Assembly (NCBI GenBank): GCA_017857395.1
Contig: JAFMDF010000018.1
Span: 1-58,901, forward strand
Source of the DNA: Bacteroidota bacterium
GTDB taxonomy: Bacteria; Bacteroidota; Bacteroidia; Chitinophagales; Saprospiraceae
Direction: 5' to 3'
Length of the DNA stretch: 58,901 bases
In this document: piece by piece, positions 16,901-25,399 of the stretch
Layout of the letters: each line of letters starts with the position of its first letter
How positions within the stretch are numbered: position 1 is the first letter of the stretch
The notes under the pieces: generated by a model
The model's database searches: none
Told to the model about the DNA's origin: nothing
Seen by the model: the letters and a program-made list of their open reading frames with translations, nothing else
Translations under genes and position numbers: made by a program

Positions 16901-19900
16901 CAGTATTAGTTATTTGCCTAACACTGACTTTATAGGCAGAGATACTGTTGTTTATCAAGTCTGTGACGAAGCCAATGCTTGTGAATCTGACACTTTATTT
17001 GTTTTTGTAGAAGAAGCCAATGTTGCCCCTGTAACGATGCCTGATTTCCTAACTATCAATCAAAATACAAGCAACCATTTTATTCGAGTTCAAGCGAATG
17101 ATAGTGACCCTAATGGTATAGCAGATACTTTAGTGACGAGCATCCTGCAAAATGCTGCCAATGGTATAACTACTGTTTCCCAAAACGATAGTATCAATTA
17201 TACCCCAACTTATGGCTATTTTGGTTTAGATACGATTATCTATCAAGTATGTGATATTGCTAATTTATGTACCGAAGATACCATCTTTATTACGATTCTT
17301 GACATCAACGAAGCACCAACCGCTACCACTGACTTTGTAACAATCAATAAAAATACCAGCAATCATTTTATTAATGTACAGTCCAATGATAATGACCCTG
17401 ATGGTGTGGGCGACACGTTAATTACGAGCATTTTAGCAATGCCAGCAAATGGTACTGCCTCTGTCCTTAATGAGGATAGTATTAGTTACACTCCAGTATT
17501 GAATTATTTTGGTCTAGATACCATCATTTATCAAGTCTGTGATACCGCTAATTTATGTGCTACAGATACCGTCTTTATTACCATCAACGATGTGAATGAA
17601 GGCCCTGTCGCAAATCCTGATTATACTACAATTCTCGAAAATTCTACGGATAATTTCATCCATGTACAAGCCAATGATACTGATTCTAATGGTGTGGGAG
17701 ATTCCTTGCTAACCACTATTTCCGCTATGCCTTTACACGGTACGGCTGCAGTTATCAATGAAGATAGTATTAGTTATAGTCCAGCAATGAATTATTTTGG
17801 TTTGGATACAATTGTTTATCAAGTCTGTGATACGGCTAATTTATGTGATATTGATACTATTTTTATTACAGTGATTGACATTAATGAAGCGCCTATATCT
17901 GCAACAGACTTTTTAATAATAAACAAAAATACGAGCGATAATTTTATTAATGTCCAATTAAATGATAGTGACCCAGATGGAACGGGCGATACCTTAATTA
18001 CCAATATTCAAAAAATGCCCTCCAATGGTACTGCCTCAGTTATTAATGATGATAGTATCAGTTATACACCAACGCTGAATTATTTTGGTTTAGATACTAT
18101 TTTTTATCAAGTTTGTGATACGGCTAATTTATGTGCTACTGACACCGTTTTTATTACCATCAATGATGTAAATGAAAGCCCTGTAGCAAACCCTGATTAT
18201 AGTACAGTTCTCGAAAATTCTACTGATAATTTCATTAATGTACAAGCCAATGATACCGATTCTAATGGTGCAGGAGATTCTCTGCTGACTACTATTTCGG
18301 AAATGCCTTCAAAAGGTACTGCTACTGTCCTCAATGAAGATAGTATTAGTTATAGTCCAGTAATGAATTATTTTGGGCTAGATACAATCATTTATCAAAT
18401 TTGCGACACCGCTAATTTATGTGCTACAGATACCATTTTCCTGACTATCGAAGAAATTAATAAAGCACCTGAAGCTACCCCAGATTTTGATACAGTAGTC
18501 ATCAATTCTAGTAATAATTTTATCGCTGTCCAAGCAAATGATACCGATTCAAATGGTATAGGTGATTCTTTGCTAACGACGATTTTAGAAATGCCTTTAC
18601 ACGGTACTGCTACAGTAGTGGATAATGATAGCATCAATTATAGTCCAACAATGGGTTATATAGGATTAGATACCATTGTTTATCAAGTTTGTGATACCGC
18701 TAATTTATGTGATGCAGATACTGTTTTTATCACGGCCATAGATTTAAATATGGCACCAACCGCTAATCCAGATTATAGCACCGTCTTAGAAAATTCTAGT
18801 AATAATTTTATAGCTGTCCAAGCGAATGATACCGATTCAAATGGTGCAGGTGATTCCTTATTGACCACCATTTTGGAAATGCCTTCAAATGGTACTGCTA
18901 CTGTCCTCAATGAAGATAGTATTAGTTATAGCCCCGTAATGAATTATTTTGGTTTAGATACAATTGTCTATCAAGTTTGCGACACCGCTAATTTATGTGA
19001 TGCAGATACTATTTTCCTTACTATAAATTATGTAAACGAAGCACCAATAGCGGTAGCAGACTTCTTAGATATAGATAAAAATACAAGCAATAATTTCATC
19101 AATGTTCAAGCCAATGATAGTGACCCCGATGGAATAGGTGATACTTTAATTACGACTATCCTAGAAATGCCTAATCATGGAACAGTTACCGTTGTAAACG
19201 ATGATAGCCTCAGCTATACCCCAACAATGGCTTATTTTGGTTTGGATACGATTGTCTACCAAGTTTGTGATACCGCTAATTTATGTGCTTCAGATACCAT
19301 TTTCATTGCTATTAATGATTATAATGAAGCCCCTGTAACTAGTCCAGATAATTTACAAATACTCGAAAATACCATTAATAATCATATTGATGTCTTAGGT
19401 AATGATAGTGACCCCAATGGAATTAGAGATACTTTAATTACGATATTAGTTAAAGCTGCGGCAAACGGTTCTTCTGTTGTCGTTAATGAAGATAGTATTC
19501 GCTATACCCCTAATGCCAGCTTTGTGGGATTAGATACGATTGTCTATAGTGCCTGTGATACTAGTAATTTATGTACCATAGATACGATATTTATTGAAGT
19601 AGAAGTGGAACATTTAGCGCCGATAACACAAGCAGATTATATCACGATTAATCAGAATAGTCAAGGCGTGACCATTGATGTACAAGCCAATGATTATGAT
19701 CCAAATGGTATAGGCGATACTTTGATAACCAGTCTGCTTGTTGGCGCTAAAAATGGCGTTGCTGGCATCGTCCAGGAAGATAGTTTAATCTATACCCCTT
19801 TAACGGATTATTTTGGGTTAGATACTATCGTTTATCAAGTTTGCGACACCGCTAATTTATGTACTTCAGATACCGTCTTTATTACCATTCAAGCAGTATT

Positions 19901-20453
19901 ATTCTGTGAAGCTGATAATTTGGTTAAAAATGATTCAGATGTAATAGATGGAAATTATGTGGCAGGGAATGCCATTACTTCAGCAGGCATTATTAATAGT
20001 GGCGCAAAAGTGAAATTTGTGGCTGGAAGTACGATTACTTTACTGTCTGGTTTTCACGCAAAAGGAGGTACGGATTTTACAGCAATGATTGATGAATGCG
20101 AACCGACTTCAGACTTGACAGAATCTCCTACGACAACGGAAAGGAATACCGCATCCACAACAGATGTTCTAGATAGCGAAAATAGCCTCCAACAAAATAA
20201 CTTATTGGTTCGCCCTAATCCATTTAGAGGTTACGCTACAATAGATTATGAATTGGCTGAAGCTAGTCCAATCTGGCTAGGTTTACATGATTTAACTGGA
20301 AAAGTACTTCATGTTTTTGTCAATCAAAGTGAACAAGTTGCAGGAAAGCATCAATATAATTTATCCAATGTCGAGCTACCAAGTGGGGCTTATTGGGTGT
20401 CTATGCGAACTGCTAATACGGTTATTACGAAGAAAGTGCTTGTTCTGAAATAG
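13944..20453 (+). CDS. Giant secreted M36 (fungalysin) metalloprotease with eleven Ig-like repeats
   Basis: The 2169-aa product has a signal peptide (MKTVLHHYFLLCFLLLGHIALGQ), a fungalysin/thermolysin-type propeptide and an M36 catalytic domain with HEYGHG (residues about 430-435) and EQMGEGWSDFF, which gives the third zinc ligand. A DUF11-like segment and a beta-sandwich domain follow. Then come eleven tandem cadherin/Ig-like repeats of about 95 aa (nt 16750-19890), each with a VQANDxDxxGxGDTL core and YFGLDTIVYQVCDTANLC. A domain resembling the Saprospiraceae 3-coathanger stack and a type IX sorting domain (RPNPFRGYATIDY) end the protein. It is probably cell-surface attached. A shorter paralogue lies at 38586. 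The repeats are similar in DNA and could vary in number. Confidence 0.9.
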   Translation: MKTVLHHYFLLCFLLLGHIALGQDVGLNIANSEIEQLAEEKNYSPTDITGTIISDDYVSGGIRHIYYQQTIDNIGIYGTSGAVHLKGDEIIASNLNFLPQVEKRNIGSQFRVRALQALARLATDRGYPISQTEVVVLEANESAPGKNTLVQANGISNRVIPLKLVYFTDPAAGQDIQLAWSVFIDEVAGSAYKNYMVSAATGAVLFENNLTINCTFDHDHSRHQHRAITGHANPAPSTTLKNTYQTDSLYNVLPFSIESPNFGDRAILANPWENPIASPNGWHRIASIDYQYTIGNNVDAYSDRDNTNDPTGANNARAFGGPDLVFDHPWDPNGTQTDYTKAAITNLFYMNNVAHDIFYNYGFDEVSGNFQEENFDKGGNGSDAVKAEAQDASGSCNANMSTPGDGANPRMQMYLCAGKDGDYDNGVILHEYGHGVSNRLTGGPQAVSCLGNVEQMGEGWSDFFGMILTMKAADIATTNRTIGTFMFNQEANGAGLRPYPYTTDMGVNPMTYKTIDDEGITRPHGVGAVWATMLWDLNWALINQYGWDADVYNGTGGNNLALRLVMEGLKIQPCSPGFVDARDAILAADLALNNGVNRCIIWEVFARRGLGYSADQGSSNSRTDGAEGYDMPPECTIELKHTVDKAAAFLGERLTFQLTAINHLNAIAPNIILTDTIPNNVQFYSASHGGVLNGNVVEWPALSLAVGDTSSVELKVTINDTIDFDADFLDDSESGGEKWKVVQASGNHTWNLQSEYFFSPSNSWFITNATTTTETHLVLKNPLSLTDSSELSFNHYFDLEDRYDFGLVDISIDGGETWINLENNFTQNGYNNFTQFGHNAFSKTSAEILPNNNGFITSKADLSSYAGEVAIIRFRLLTDINTAKFGWIVDDIGISNTNYALPNFSNIRNNEYDFDTQVETPVIISQSMINHTVETVADTLITVENTAAKIADVQANDIDADGLLDTLVTTILQTPTNGTTTVINNDSISYLPNTDFIGRDTVVYQVCDEANACESDTLFVFVEEANVAPVTMPDFLTINQNTSNHFIRVQANDSDPNGIADTLVTSILQNAANGITTVSQNDSINYTPTYGYFGLDTIIYQVCDIANLCTEDTIFITILDINEAPTATTDFVTINKNTSNHFINVQSNDNDPDGVGDTLITSILAMPANGTASVLNEDSISYTPVLNYFGLDTIIYQVCDTANLCATDTVFITINDVNEGPVANPDYTTILENSTDNFIHVQANDTDSNGVGDSLLTTISAMPLHGTAAVINEDSISYSPAMNYFGLDTIVYQVCDTANLCDIDTIFITVIDINEAPISATDFLIINKNTSDNFINVQLNDSDPDGTGDTLITNIQKMPSNGTASVINDDSISYTPTLNYFGLDTIFYQVCDTANLCATDTVFITINDVNESPVANPDYSTVLENSTDNFINVQANDTDSNGAGDSLLTTISEMPSKGTATVLNEDSISYSPVMNYFGLDTIIYQICDTANLCATDTIFLTIEEINKAPEATPDFDTVVINSSNNFIAVQANDTDSNGIGDSLLTTILEMPLHGTATVVDNDSINYSPTMGYIGLDTIVYQVCDTANLCDADTVFITAIDLNMAPTANPDYSTVLENSSNNFIAVQANDTDSNGAGDSLLTTILEMPSNGTATVLNEDSISYSPVMNYFGLDTIVYQVCDTANLCDADTIFLTINYVNEAPIAVADFLDIDKNTSNNFINVQANDSDPDGIGDTLITTILEMPNHGTVTVVNDDSLSYTPTMAYFGLDTIVYQVCDTANLCASDTIFIAINDYNEAPVTSPDNLQILENTINNHIDVLGNDSDPNGIRDTLITILVKAAANGSSVVVNEDSIRYTPNASFVGLDTIVYSACDTSNLCTIDTIFIEVEVEHLAPITQADYITINQNSQGVTIDVQANDYDPNGIGDTLITSLLVGAKNGVAGIVQEDSLIYTPLTDYFGLDTIVYQVCDTANLCTSDTVFITIQAVLFCEADNLVKNDSDVIDGNYVAGNAITSAGIINSGAKVKFVAGSTITLLSGFHAKGGTDFTAMIDECEPTSDLTESPTTTERNTASTTDVLDSENSLQQNNLLVRPNPFRGYATIDYELAEASPIWLGLHDLTGKVLHVFVNQSEQVAGKHQYNLSNVELPSGAYWVSMRTANTVITKKVLVLK
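16750..19890 (+). repeat. Eleven in-frame tandem repeats of about 285 bp
   Basis: Successive units share strings such as GATAGTATTAGTTATA, TATTTTGG(T/G)(T/C)TAGATAC and GATACCGCTAATTTATGT. Units 4, 6 and 8 are closer to each other than to their immediate neighbours, which suggests duplication of a two-repeat block. Confidence 0.85.
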
Positions 20454-20462
20454 TTTTAAGCG

Positions 20463-20500
20463 TTATCGGTTATCAATTTATAAAAACTGATAACCGATAA
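20463..20500. terminator. Hairpin between convergent genes
   Basis: TTATCGGTTATCA pairs perfectly with TGATAACCGATAA around a 12-base loop. It lies between the stop codons of the convergent M36 protease and MFS genes. There is no strong T-run, so its terminator activity is inferred from position. Confidence 0.55.
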
Positions 20501-20502
20501 TG

Positions 20503-21756
20503 CTAAAACAGCTTCCGATAATAAATAAGCACCAAAGCAGAAATAAATAAGAAGCCACTAAAAAGATACATGCCATAAATCACATTATCGCCTGTGGTAA
20601 AAAAAGGAAGCGAGAATAAAGACAAGAAAATAATTCTAAAAAAGATATTCGATAAGAAGAAAATACTGCCTGTCCGACCATAAACTTGATTCGGAATATT
20701 TTCTAATAAATAGGTAATGCGCTGAATACGAACTCCTGCATTGGTGACCCCTAAAAACAATAGCATGCCATAATAAATAGATAAATTTTTAGATATAGCC
20801 AAGGTCAAAAATACGCCTGTACAAAGTAACGTCATAAGGGTAACCGATTGCGGGATAGACATTTTACTAAACAATTTCCTAATTGCTAAGCCTGCAAATA
20901 TAGCTCCGATGGCATAGTACATATCTCCTGCGGCATAAACATCTCCATTTTCCATCAACCTCTTTTTTACATAGCTTGGAAATAAATAGAAATGAGCAAT
21001 AAGCATACAAACAAAAACAGAAAAAGAAGCTACCCCAAAAATAGAAATGCCTTTTTCCGATTTTAGATAATCCCAACCGACTTTAAACTGTGCTAATAAA
21101 TTACCGCCTTCTTTCTTTCGAGTGACCAAAGACTCATATTTTATCAAGGCGATGATACCAAAAGCAACCACATAAGTACTCGCATCCATCAAGAAAATCT
21201 CATAAATTTCCCATGGTGCAATTTGCCAATCCGTCTGAAATAAAAAACCAAAAAAATTGATTTCCCCATTCATCGTGCCCTCTAAAAGAATAGCAGCTAT
21301 AGCCCCCGCAGAAATCGTGGTAATTTGATGCTGAATTTCCAAATAAGAAGAAATTTTACCATAATAGGTTTGAGGGACAATCTCTTGGGCAAAGGCATAA
21401 ATGGCAGGAAAATGTAAGTTATAATTTAAAAAAGTAATCATAAACACGGCCCCAACCCAAAGGGAAGATAAATGGCCTTGATAAAATCCCAATCCACTTA
21501 TCGCAAATAAGGCGATACCCGTCACTACACAAAGTCCTAAAAAAAGAGACTTTCGATTATATCGGTCTATCAAAGTTCCGCCGTAAGGACTCCAAAAAAT
21601 AGAAATTAGAGTCGTTGCCAAAAAAATCAAAGCAAACAAACCCATTTCTTCCTGCAAGGCGAAATACCAAGGTACCGCTATCATACTAATACCCTGAGCA
21701 ATTGCGGAAATGGAATTAGCTAAAAAAAGTAATAAAACAGCCCTAATATTTTTCAT
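20503..21756 (-). CDS. MFS transporter
   Basis: The 417-aa protein has about twelve membrane segments and the loop-2 motif PYGGTLIDRYNRKS of the major facilitator superfamily, close to the MFS_3/EntS-like exporters. It probably effluxes a small molecule at the inner membrane; the substrate is not readable. The start at ATG 21756 (MKNIRAVLLLFLANSISAIAQ) begins right at the first membrane segment; the longer frame to 21831 adds a polar, Cys-rich stretch that does not fit. It is divergent from the TlpA-like gene across a 517-bp spacer. Confidence 0.85.
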   Translation of the reverse strand: MKNIRAVLLLFLANSISAIAQGISMIAVPWYFALQEEMGLFALIFLATTLISIFWSPYGGTLIDRYNRKSLFLGLCVVTGIALFAISGLGFYQGHLSSLWVGAVFMITFLNYNLHFPAIYAFAQEIVPQTYYGKISSYLEIQHQITTISAGAIAAILLEGTMNGEINFFGFLFQTDWQIAPWEIYEIFLMDASTYVVAFGIIALIKYESLVTRKKEGGNLLAQFKVGWDYLKSEKGISIFGVASFSVFVCMLIAHFYLFPSYVKKRLMENGDVYAAGDMYYAIGAIFAGLAIRKLFSKMSIPQSVTLMTLLCTGVFLTLAISKNLSIYYGMLLFLGVTNAGVRIQRITYLLENIPNQVYGRTGSIFFLSNIFFRIIFLSLFSLPFFTTGDNVIYGMYLFSGFLFISALVLIYYRKLF

Positions 21757-22273
21757 ATCTACATTTGAGGCGCAAAGATAGCAATGCGTGGGTAGCCGAC
21801 AAGCAAATGAGGTATAAGTTTTCAAAACCATATAGTTTTGAGAAGAGAGAGCAGAGAGTAGAGAAAAGAGACGGGATTAGTAACCAAAACGAATAGTTAA
21901 TCAGTTATTCGATTTTTATCTCTATTCTCTACTCTCTGTTCTTTATTCTAATTTATGTATGGTTTCAAAGTATAAGTTTAGCAACAATGGATACAAAATA
22001 CAGAAGGTTGTTAAATAAATTTAGATTTGCTCATTTTTCGGTCGTTTAATTTATTCTAGCTTCCAAACTTTGTTATATTTGTAAACCAAAGTTTAGTTAA
22101 TAGTGTTTCTAAAGTGATTTACGTATTTTAATGCCTTATTTTTAAACGAATCGGGCAGTATCACCGTAAACCTATTATCACTCCTCTTTAGAGGCTTTTA
22201 GCTCAATCAAATTATTTCAGCTATTGTAATAATTGATTAAATCAATTTATAAAATCAAAATCCTAAGAAGAAC
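21757..22273. other. 517-bp divergent spacer with purine/pyrimidine phrase inverted repeat
   Basis: Bases 21838-21875 are GAGA-type words (AGAGAGCAGAGAGTAGAGAAAAGAGA) and 21916-21948 are the inverted counterpart (TCTCTATTCTCTACTCTCTG). A candidate -7 box lies at 22074-22081. Nothing coding was seen. Confidence 0.5.
22074..22081 (+). promoter_or_regulatory. Candidate -7 promoter box for the TlpA-like gene
   Basis: TATATTTG fits the Bacteroidota TAnnTTTG consensus, about 190 bp before the start codon. The upstream -33 element is not clear. Confidence 0.35.
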
Positions 22274-23401
22274 ATGAAAAATGGATTACTTTCTTTATTA
22301 GCCCTTGTCCTAGTAGGACTTCAATTTGGCTGTGGTGATGGCGGCGCAGCAGCTTCTGCTCCAGCAGGAGGATTAGCCATTAGTGGAAAAATTACTGGTG
22401 CAGAAAATTTAAAAGTATATTTAGATTTAGAAAACTTTGTTGCGACCAGAGTAATTGCTAAAGGAGATATAGATGGTAGTGGCAGTTACAGTATGGTCAT
22501 TCCTGATGGTGTAAAGCCAGGAAGATACCGACTAAGAGTTGGTGCTAGACGACTAGGACTCGTTTTTGATGGTACGGAAACGAATATCAATATTAGTGGT
22601 GCTTTAGCCGATTTGGATAAATATAAATTACCCATAAAAGGCTCTAAAACTTCGCAAGAATTGGCGGATGCTATGAATGGCTTTTATACCAAAACCCTAA
22701 GTGGCCCACAATTGGCGGAGAAAATGAAAAATGCGAGTAGCCCCTTTGTTGGTTTAGCCTTAGGGATGATGCATTTTAGAGGAGCTACCGAAGAAAATAT
22801 TGCCTTACATAAATCTGTTTTCAACCAATTAAAAGAAGCGGAAATTAATAATAATGAATTAAGCGGTTATGGCGGGTTTATTGGTCAAATAGAAAAACAA
22901 ATTTCTCTACAGCGTATTGCGGTTGGTAAAATTGCTCCAGATATTGACCTTCCTAGTCCAAAGGGAGATAATTTTGCCTTATCTGATTATAAAGGAAAGG
23001 TAGTGCTATTAGATTTTTGGGCAAGTTGGTGCGGGCCTTGTAGAAGAGAAAATCCAAATGTGGTAAAGGTCTATAACAAATATAAGAGCAAAGGATTTGA
23101 GGTATTTAGCGTTTCTTTAGATGGCTTAGATGATAGAACAAAAGCTAGATTTGGAACAGCAGAGCAAATCGAACAGCAAATGAAGCGTTCTAAAGAACGT
23201 TGGGAACAGGCGATTCAAGCAGATGGCTTAGTTTGGTCCGGTCACGTTAGCGACTTAAAAAAATGGAATTCTGCACCTGCTCAAACTTATGGTGTTTCGG
23301 GCATTCCTCGTACTTTTATGATTGACCGAGATGGTAAAATTGCGGCTATCGGATTACGAGGTGCGGATGCGATTGAAACAGAGTTACTGAAATTATTATA
23401 A
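22274..23401 (+). CDS. TlpA-family thiol-disulfide oxidoreductase lipoprotein
   Basis: The 375-aa protein has a lipoprotein signal with Cys20 (VGLQFGC) and an N-terminal DUF4369-like beta domain (about 30-130). The C-terminal thioredoxin fold of the TlpA/AhpC-TSA type has WASWCGPC with redox Cys253 and Cys256, and the cis-Pro segment VSGIPRTFMIDRDG. It should face the periplasm and reduce or exchange disulfides in exported proteins, for example during cytochrome c maturation or protein repair. An insertion of about 40 residues after the third strand (RSKERWEQAIQADGL) is common in this family. A strong terminator follows. Confidence 0.9.
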   Translation: MKNGLLSLLALVLVGLQFGCGDGGAAASAPAGGLAISGKITGAENLKVYLDLENFVATRVIAKGDIDGSGSYSMVIPDGVKPGRYRLRVGARRLGLVFDGTETNINISGALADLDKYKLPIKGSKTSQELADAMNGFYTKTLSGPQLAEKMKNASSPFVGLALGMMHFRGATEENIALHKSVFNQLKEAEINNNELSGYGGFIGQIEKQISLQRIAVGKIAPDIDLPSPKGDNFALSDYKGKVVLLDFWASWCGPCRRENPNVVKVYNKYKSKGFEVFSVSLDGLDDRTKARFGTAEQIEQQMKRSKERWEQAIQADGLVWSGHVSDLKKWNSAPAQTYGVSGIPRTFMIDRDGKIAAIGLRGADAIETELLKLL

Positions 23402-23438
23402 TATTTCTGCTGTTAATCGATGCTACCTAGTAGTCACT

Positions 23439-23479
23439 AAAAAAGGCAATTTCCAAACATGTTGGAAATTGCCTTTTTT
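23439..23479 (+). terminator. Terminator after the TlpA-like gene
   Basis: AAAAAAGGCAATTTCCA pairs with TGGAAATTGCCTTTTTT around a 7-base loop, with T-runs on both strands. It can serve the plus-strand tlpA-like gene and, in principle, also minus-strand transcripts. Confidence 0.9.
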
Positions 23480-23524
23480 AGTATACCTTTTTTGAATAGG
23501 ACTTCTAACTCTCATTAAAAAATG

Positions 23525-23610
23525 GGCATAAAAAAAGTCGTCCGGATGGACGACTCAAACAACAAATTATAATCCCATGAACATAAAATATATATTAAAT
23601 CCACGTTAAA
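23525..23610 (-). ncRNA. Conserved ATGTTCATGGGATTATAA element with terminator, copy A
   Basis: On the minus strand, TATGTTCATGGGATTATAATTTGTT is followed by a hairpin (AGTCGTCC/GGACGACT, 23536-23555) and a T-run, a rho-independent terminator. The same conserved block with a different terminator stem is at 42168-42234, and a variant is at 42409-42477. The block contains a five-codon ORF, MFMGL, ending in TAA. No annotated gene lies upstream of it on this strand. It may be the 3' end of a small RNA or a leader element. Confidence 0.45.
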
Positions 23611-23919
23611 AAACGCTTCTTAATGATAGTGTGATAAGCATTCCTAAAATTTTATTACCTGCTTACTTATTAGGAATAAATAAACGTTGAGGTTGAATTA
23701 AATATTATCTAAAAGGATAATCTTTTAATTGGTTCACTCACTTATTATTTCCCAATAATACAATAATAGTACTTTATTTTAAAAGATTCAAGAAAAATCC
23801 CACTTTTTGTTTTAACATATGACTTTATACACAATCGTAATTTATTAATAATCAATCATTTGAATTTGGTGCCATTTTTCAACTTTAAAAAAAAAGTAAC
23901 TTAAAATAAATTATTTGTA
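23611..23919. other. AT-rich spacer upstream of the VOC gene and of element copy A
   Basis: An imperfect inverted repeat, ATTCCTAA (about 23640) with TTAGGAAT (about 23670), is present. The region would contain the body and promoter of any minus-strand RNA ending in copy A, plus the promoter of the VOC gene. No ORF was recognised. Confidence 0.35.
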
Positions 23920-24294
23920 ATGAATCTCAACCAAATAACCGTTCCATCTAAAGATGTCGAGCAAGCGACTGATTTTTATAAAAAACTAGGGTTAAAACTA
24001 ATCGTGAAAGCATTTCCTCACTATACTCGATTTGAATGCCCTAATGGAATAGCTACTTTCTCTATTCATTTGGTGGAACAATTACCTTTAGGGGAAGGGG
24101 TTTATGTTTATTTTGAATGTGACGATTTAGACGAGCGAGTTAAACAACTACAGGCGCTAGGAATAACGTTTGACCATTTACCCAAAGACCAAACTTGGTT
24201 GTGGAGAGAAGCTCGTTTGAAAGACCCCGATGGCAATCAACTCATTCTTTATTATGCTGGAAAAAACAGAAAAAATCCACCTTGGCGAATTTAG
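23920..24294 (+). CDS. VOC-family (glyoxalase/bleomycin-resistance-like) protein
   Basis: The 124-aa protein is a single vicinal-oxygen-chelate domain: the N-terminal ITVPSKDVEQATDFYKKLGL strand-helix unit, a central FECDDLDERVKQLQALG helix, and the C-terminal LKDPDGNQLILYYAG. This fold binds a divalent metal and catalyses isomerisation, ring cleavage or drug sequestration, usually as a dimer in the cytoplasm. The early metal His seen in glyoxalase I is absent from the first strand (Gln5-Ile6), so enzymatic class is uncertain. It is a single-gene unit. Confidence 0.82.
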   Translation: MNLNQITVPSKDVEQATDFYKKLGLKLIVKAFPHYTRFECPNGIATFSIHLVEQLPLGEGVYVYFECDDLDERVKQLQALGITFDHLPKDQTWLWREARLKDPDGNQLILYYAGKNRKNPPWRI

Positions 24295-24501
24295 GAGCGG
24301 AAATCCAATTTATCCTTAATAACCTTAATAGACTACGCCTTTTCACGTTAATTTTTTATTAAAGTCATTTAATAAAAGCATATATGCTGTAATTTTTTCT
24401 TTACTTAGTAATTGTAAGGAAATTAAAAGAAAATTTATACCTGCACAACACTATTAACGCCCATATTCTTTTACAAAAATAAGTATTGAAATCATAGGGA
24501 C

Positions 24502-25065
24502 ATGAAAAAGTATCGTTTAATTATCGGACTATTTTTCTTTGTTTTGGGAAGCCATTCGCTTCTCCATGCGCAGCAGATAGAATGGATGAGTTTTGATGAA
24601 GCACTTAAAAAATCAAAGGTAGAACCTCGAAAAATATTTGTGGATGTTTACACAGAATTTTGCTCTTATTGCAAGAAGATGGATAAAGAGACTTTTTCCA
24701 ATCAATATATCGCCAAATACTTAAACGAAAATTTTTACCCTGTCAAATTGAATGCGCAACAACGAAACGATATTCAATTCAAAAATAAAGTGTATCATTT
24801 TGTCAATCGTGGTGGCCAAAATTCTTACCATCAATTGGCAGCAGAAATTATGAATGGTCGATTGAGTTATCCCACTATTGTTTTTATGGATGAAAATGCA
24901 GAAGTTATTCAAGCTATTCCAGGCTATCGAGGGGCTTTTGAGTTTGAATTGTTTATCACTTATTTTGGAGAAGACCAACATAAAAAAATGCCTTGGTCTA
25001 GTTATAAAAGAAAACCAATCAAAAGTCCGCTGCAAGCTGCTCCGCAGATTAATGTACGCAATTAG
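24502..25065 (+). CDS. Secreted thioredoxin-like protein
   Basis: The 187-aa product has a signal peptide (about residues 1-24, ending LHAQ) and a thioredoxin fold of the DUF255/thioredoxin_7 type with CSYC at residues 54-57 (VYTEFCSYCKKM). The cis-Pro motif SYPTIVFMDENAEV follows. It is likely a periplasmic thiol oxidoreductase. The 40-residue helical insertion after the third strand (NKVYHFVNRGGQNSYHQLAAEI) is usual for this subfamily. Unlike the TlpA gene 1.1 kb upstream it has no lipid anchor. Confidence 0.82.
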   Translation: MKKYRLIIGLFFFVLGSHSLLHAQQIEWMSFDEALKKSKVEPRKIFVDVYTEFCSYCKKMDKETFSNQYIAKYLNENFYPVKLNAQQRNDIQFKNKVYHFVNRGGQNSYHQLAAEIMNGRLSYPTIVFMDENAEVIQAIPGYRGAFEFELFITYFGEDQHKKMPWSSYKRKPIKSPLQAAPQINVRN

Positions 25066-25343
25066 GATTAGGCAACTTGTTTAATTAGAAATCTAATAAA
25101 AAAAACCGCAAAAGCAATGAGGTTTTTTTATTAGATTAAGCATTGTTTCAATCTCCTAGTTTAAGCAGCATCTCGTAAATAATCCGAAACATAAGCAATT
25201 ATTTGACAAATTTATCTTATAGGTTGACACTTTAGCCCCTTCAGGGTAGGGTGTTCAAAATAAGGGGGCAAAGGTGCGTCACTTTTCAGCTCCAACGGAG
25301 CGAAATATCTCAATCTCAACCTAGGGTGTAAACCCTAGTGTAG
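25066..25343. repeat. Spacer with Bacteroidota-type dispersed hairpins
   Basis: Bases 25098-25132 have AAAAAACCGC and a T-run that may end the thioredoxin-like gene. Then GCTCCAACGGAGCGAAATAT (from about 25300) and CTAGGGTGTAAACCCTAG (25321-25338) form small hairpins. Both words resemble intergenic repeats common in Bacteroidota genomes; that resemblance is from memory. Confidence 0.45.
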
Positions 25344-25377
25344 AAAAAAAAAGGCAGAACATACGTCCTGCCTTTTT
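25344..25377 (-). terminator. Bidirectional terminator after the TonB operon
   Basis: AAAAAGGCAG(A/G)AC-type arms pair with GTCCTGCCTTTTT around ATAC. There are T-runs on both strands, and the hairpin sits 22 bp past the tonB stop codon. Confidence 0.85.
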
Positions 25378-25399
25378 CTAGAAGATGAATTAAAATAAA

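Noticed and set aside
16750-19890. Tandem 285-bp repeats as a mobile or satellite array
   Set aside because: They keep frame throughout and encode Ig-like domains, so they are protein repeats.
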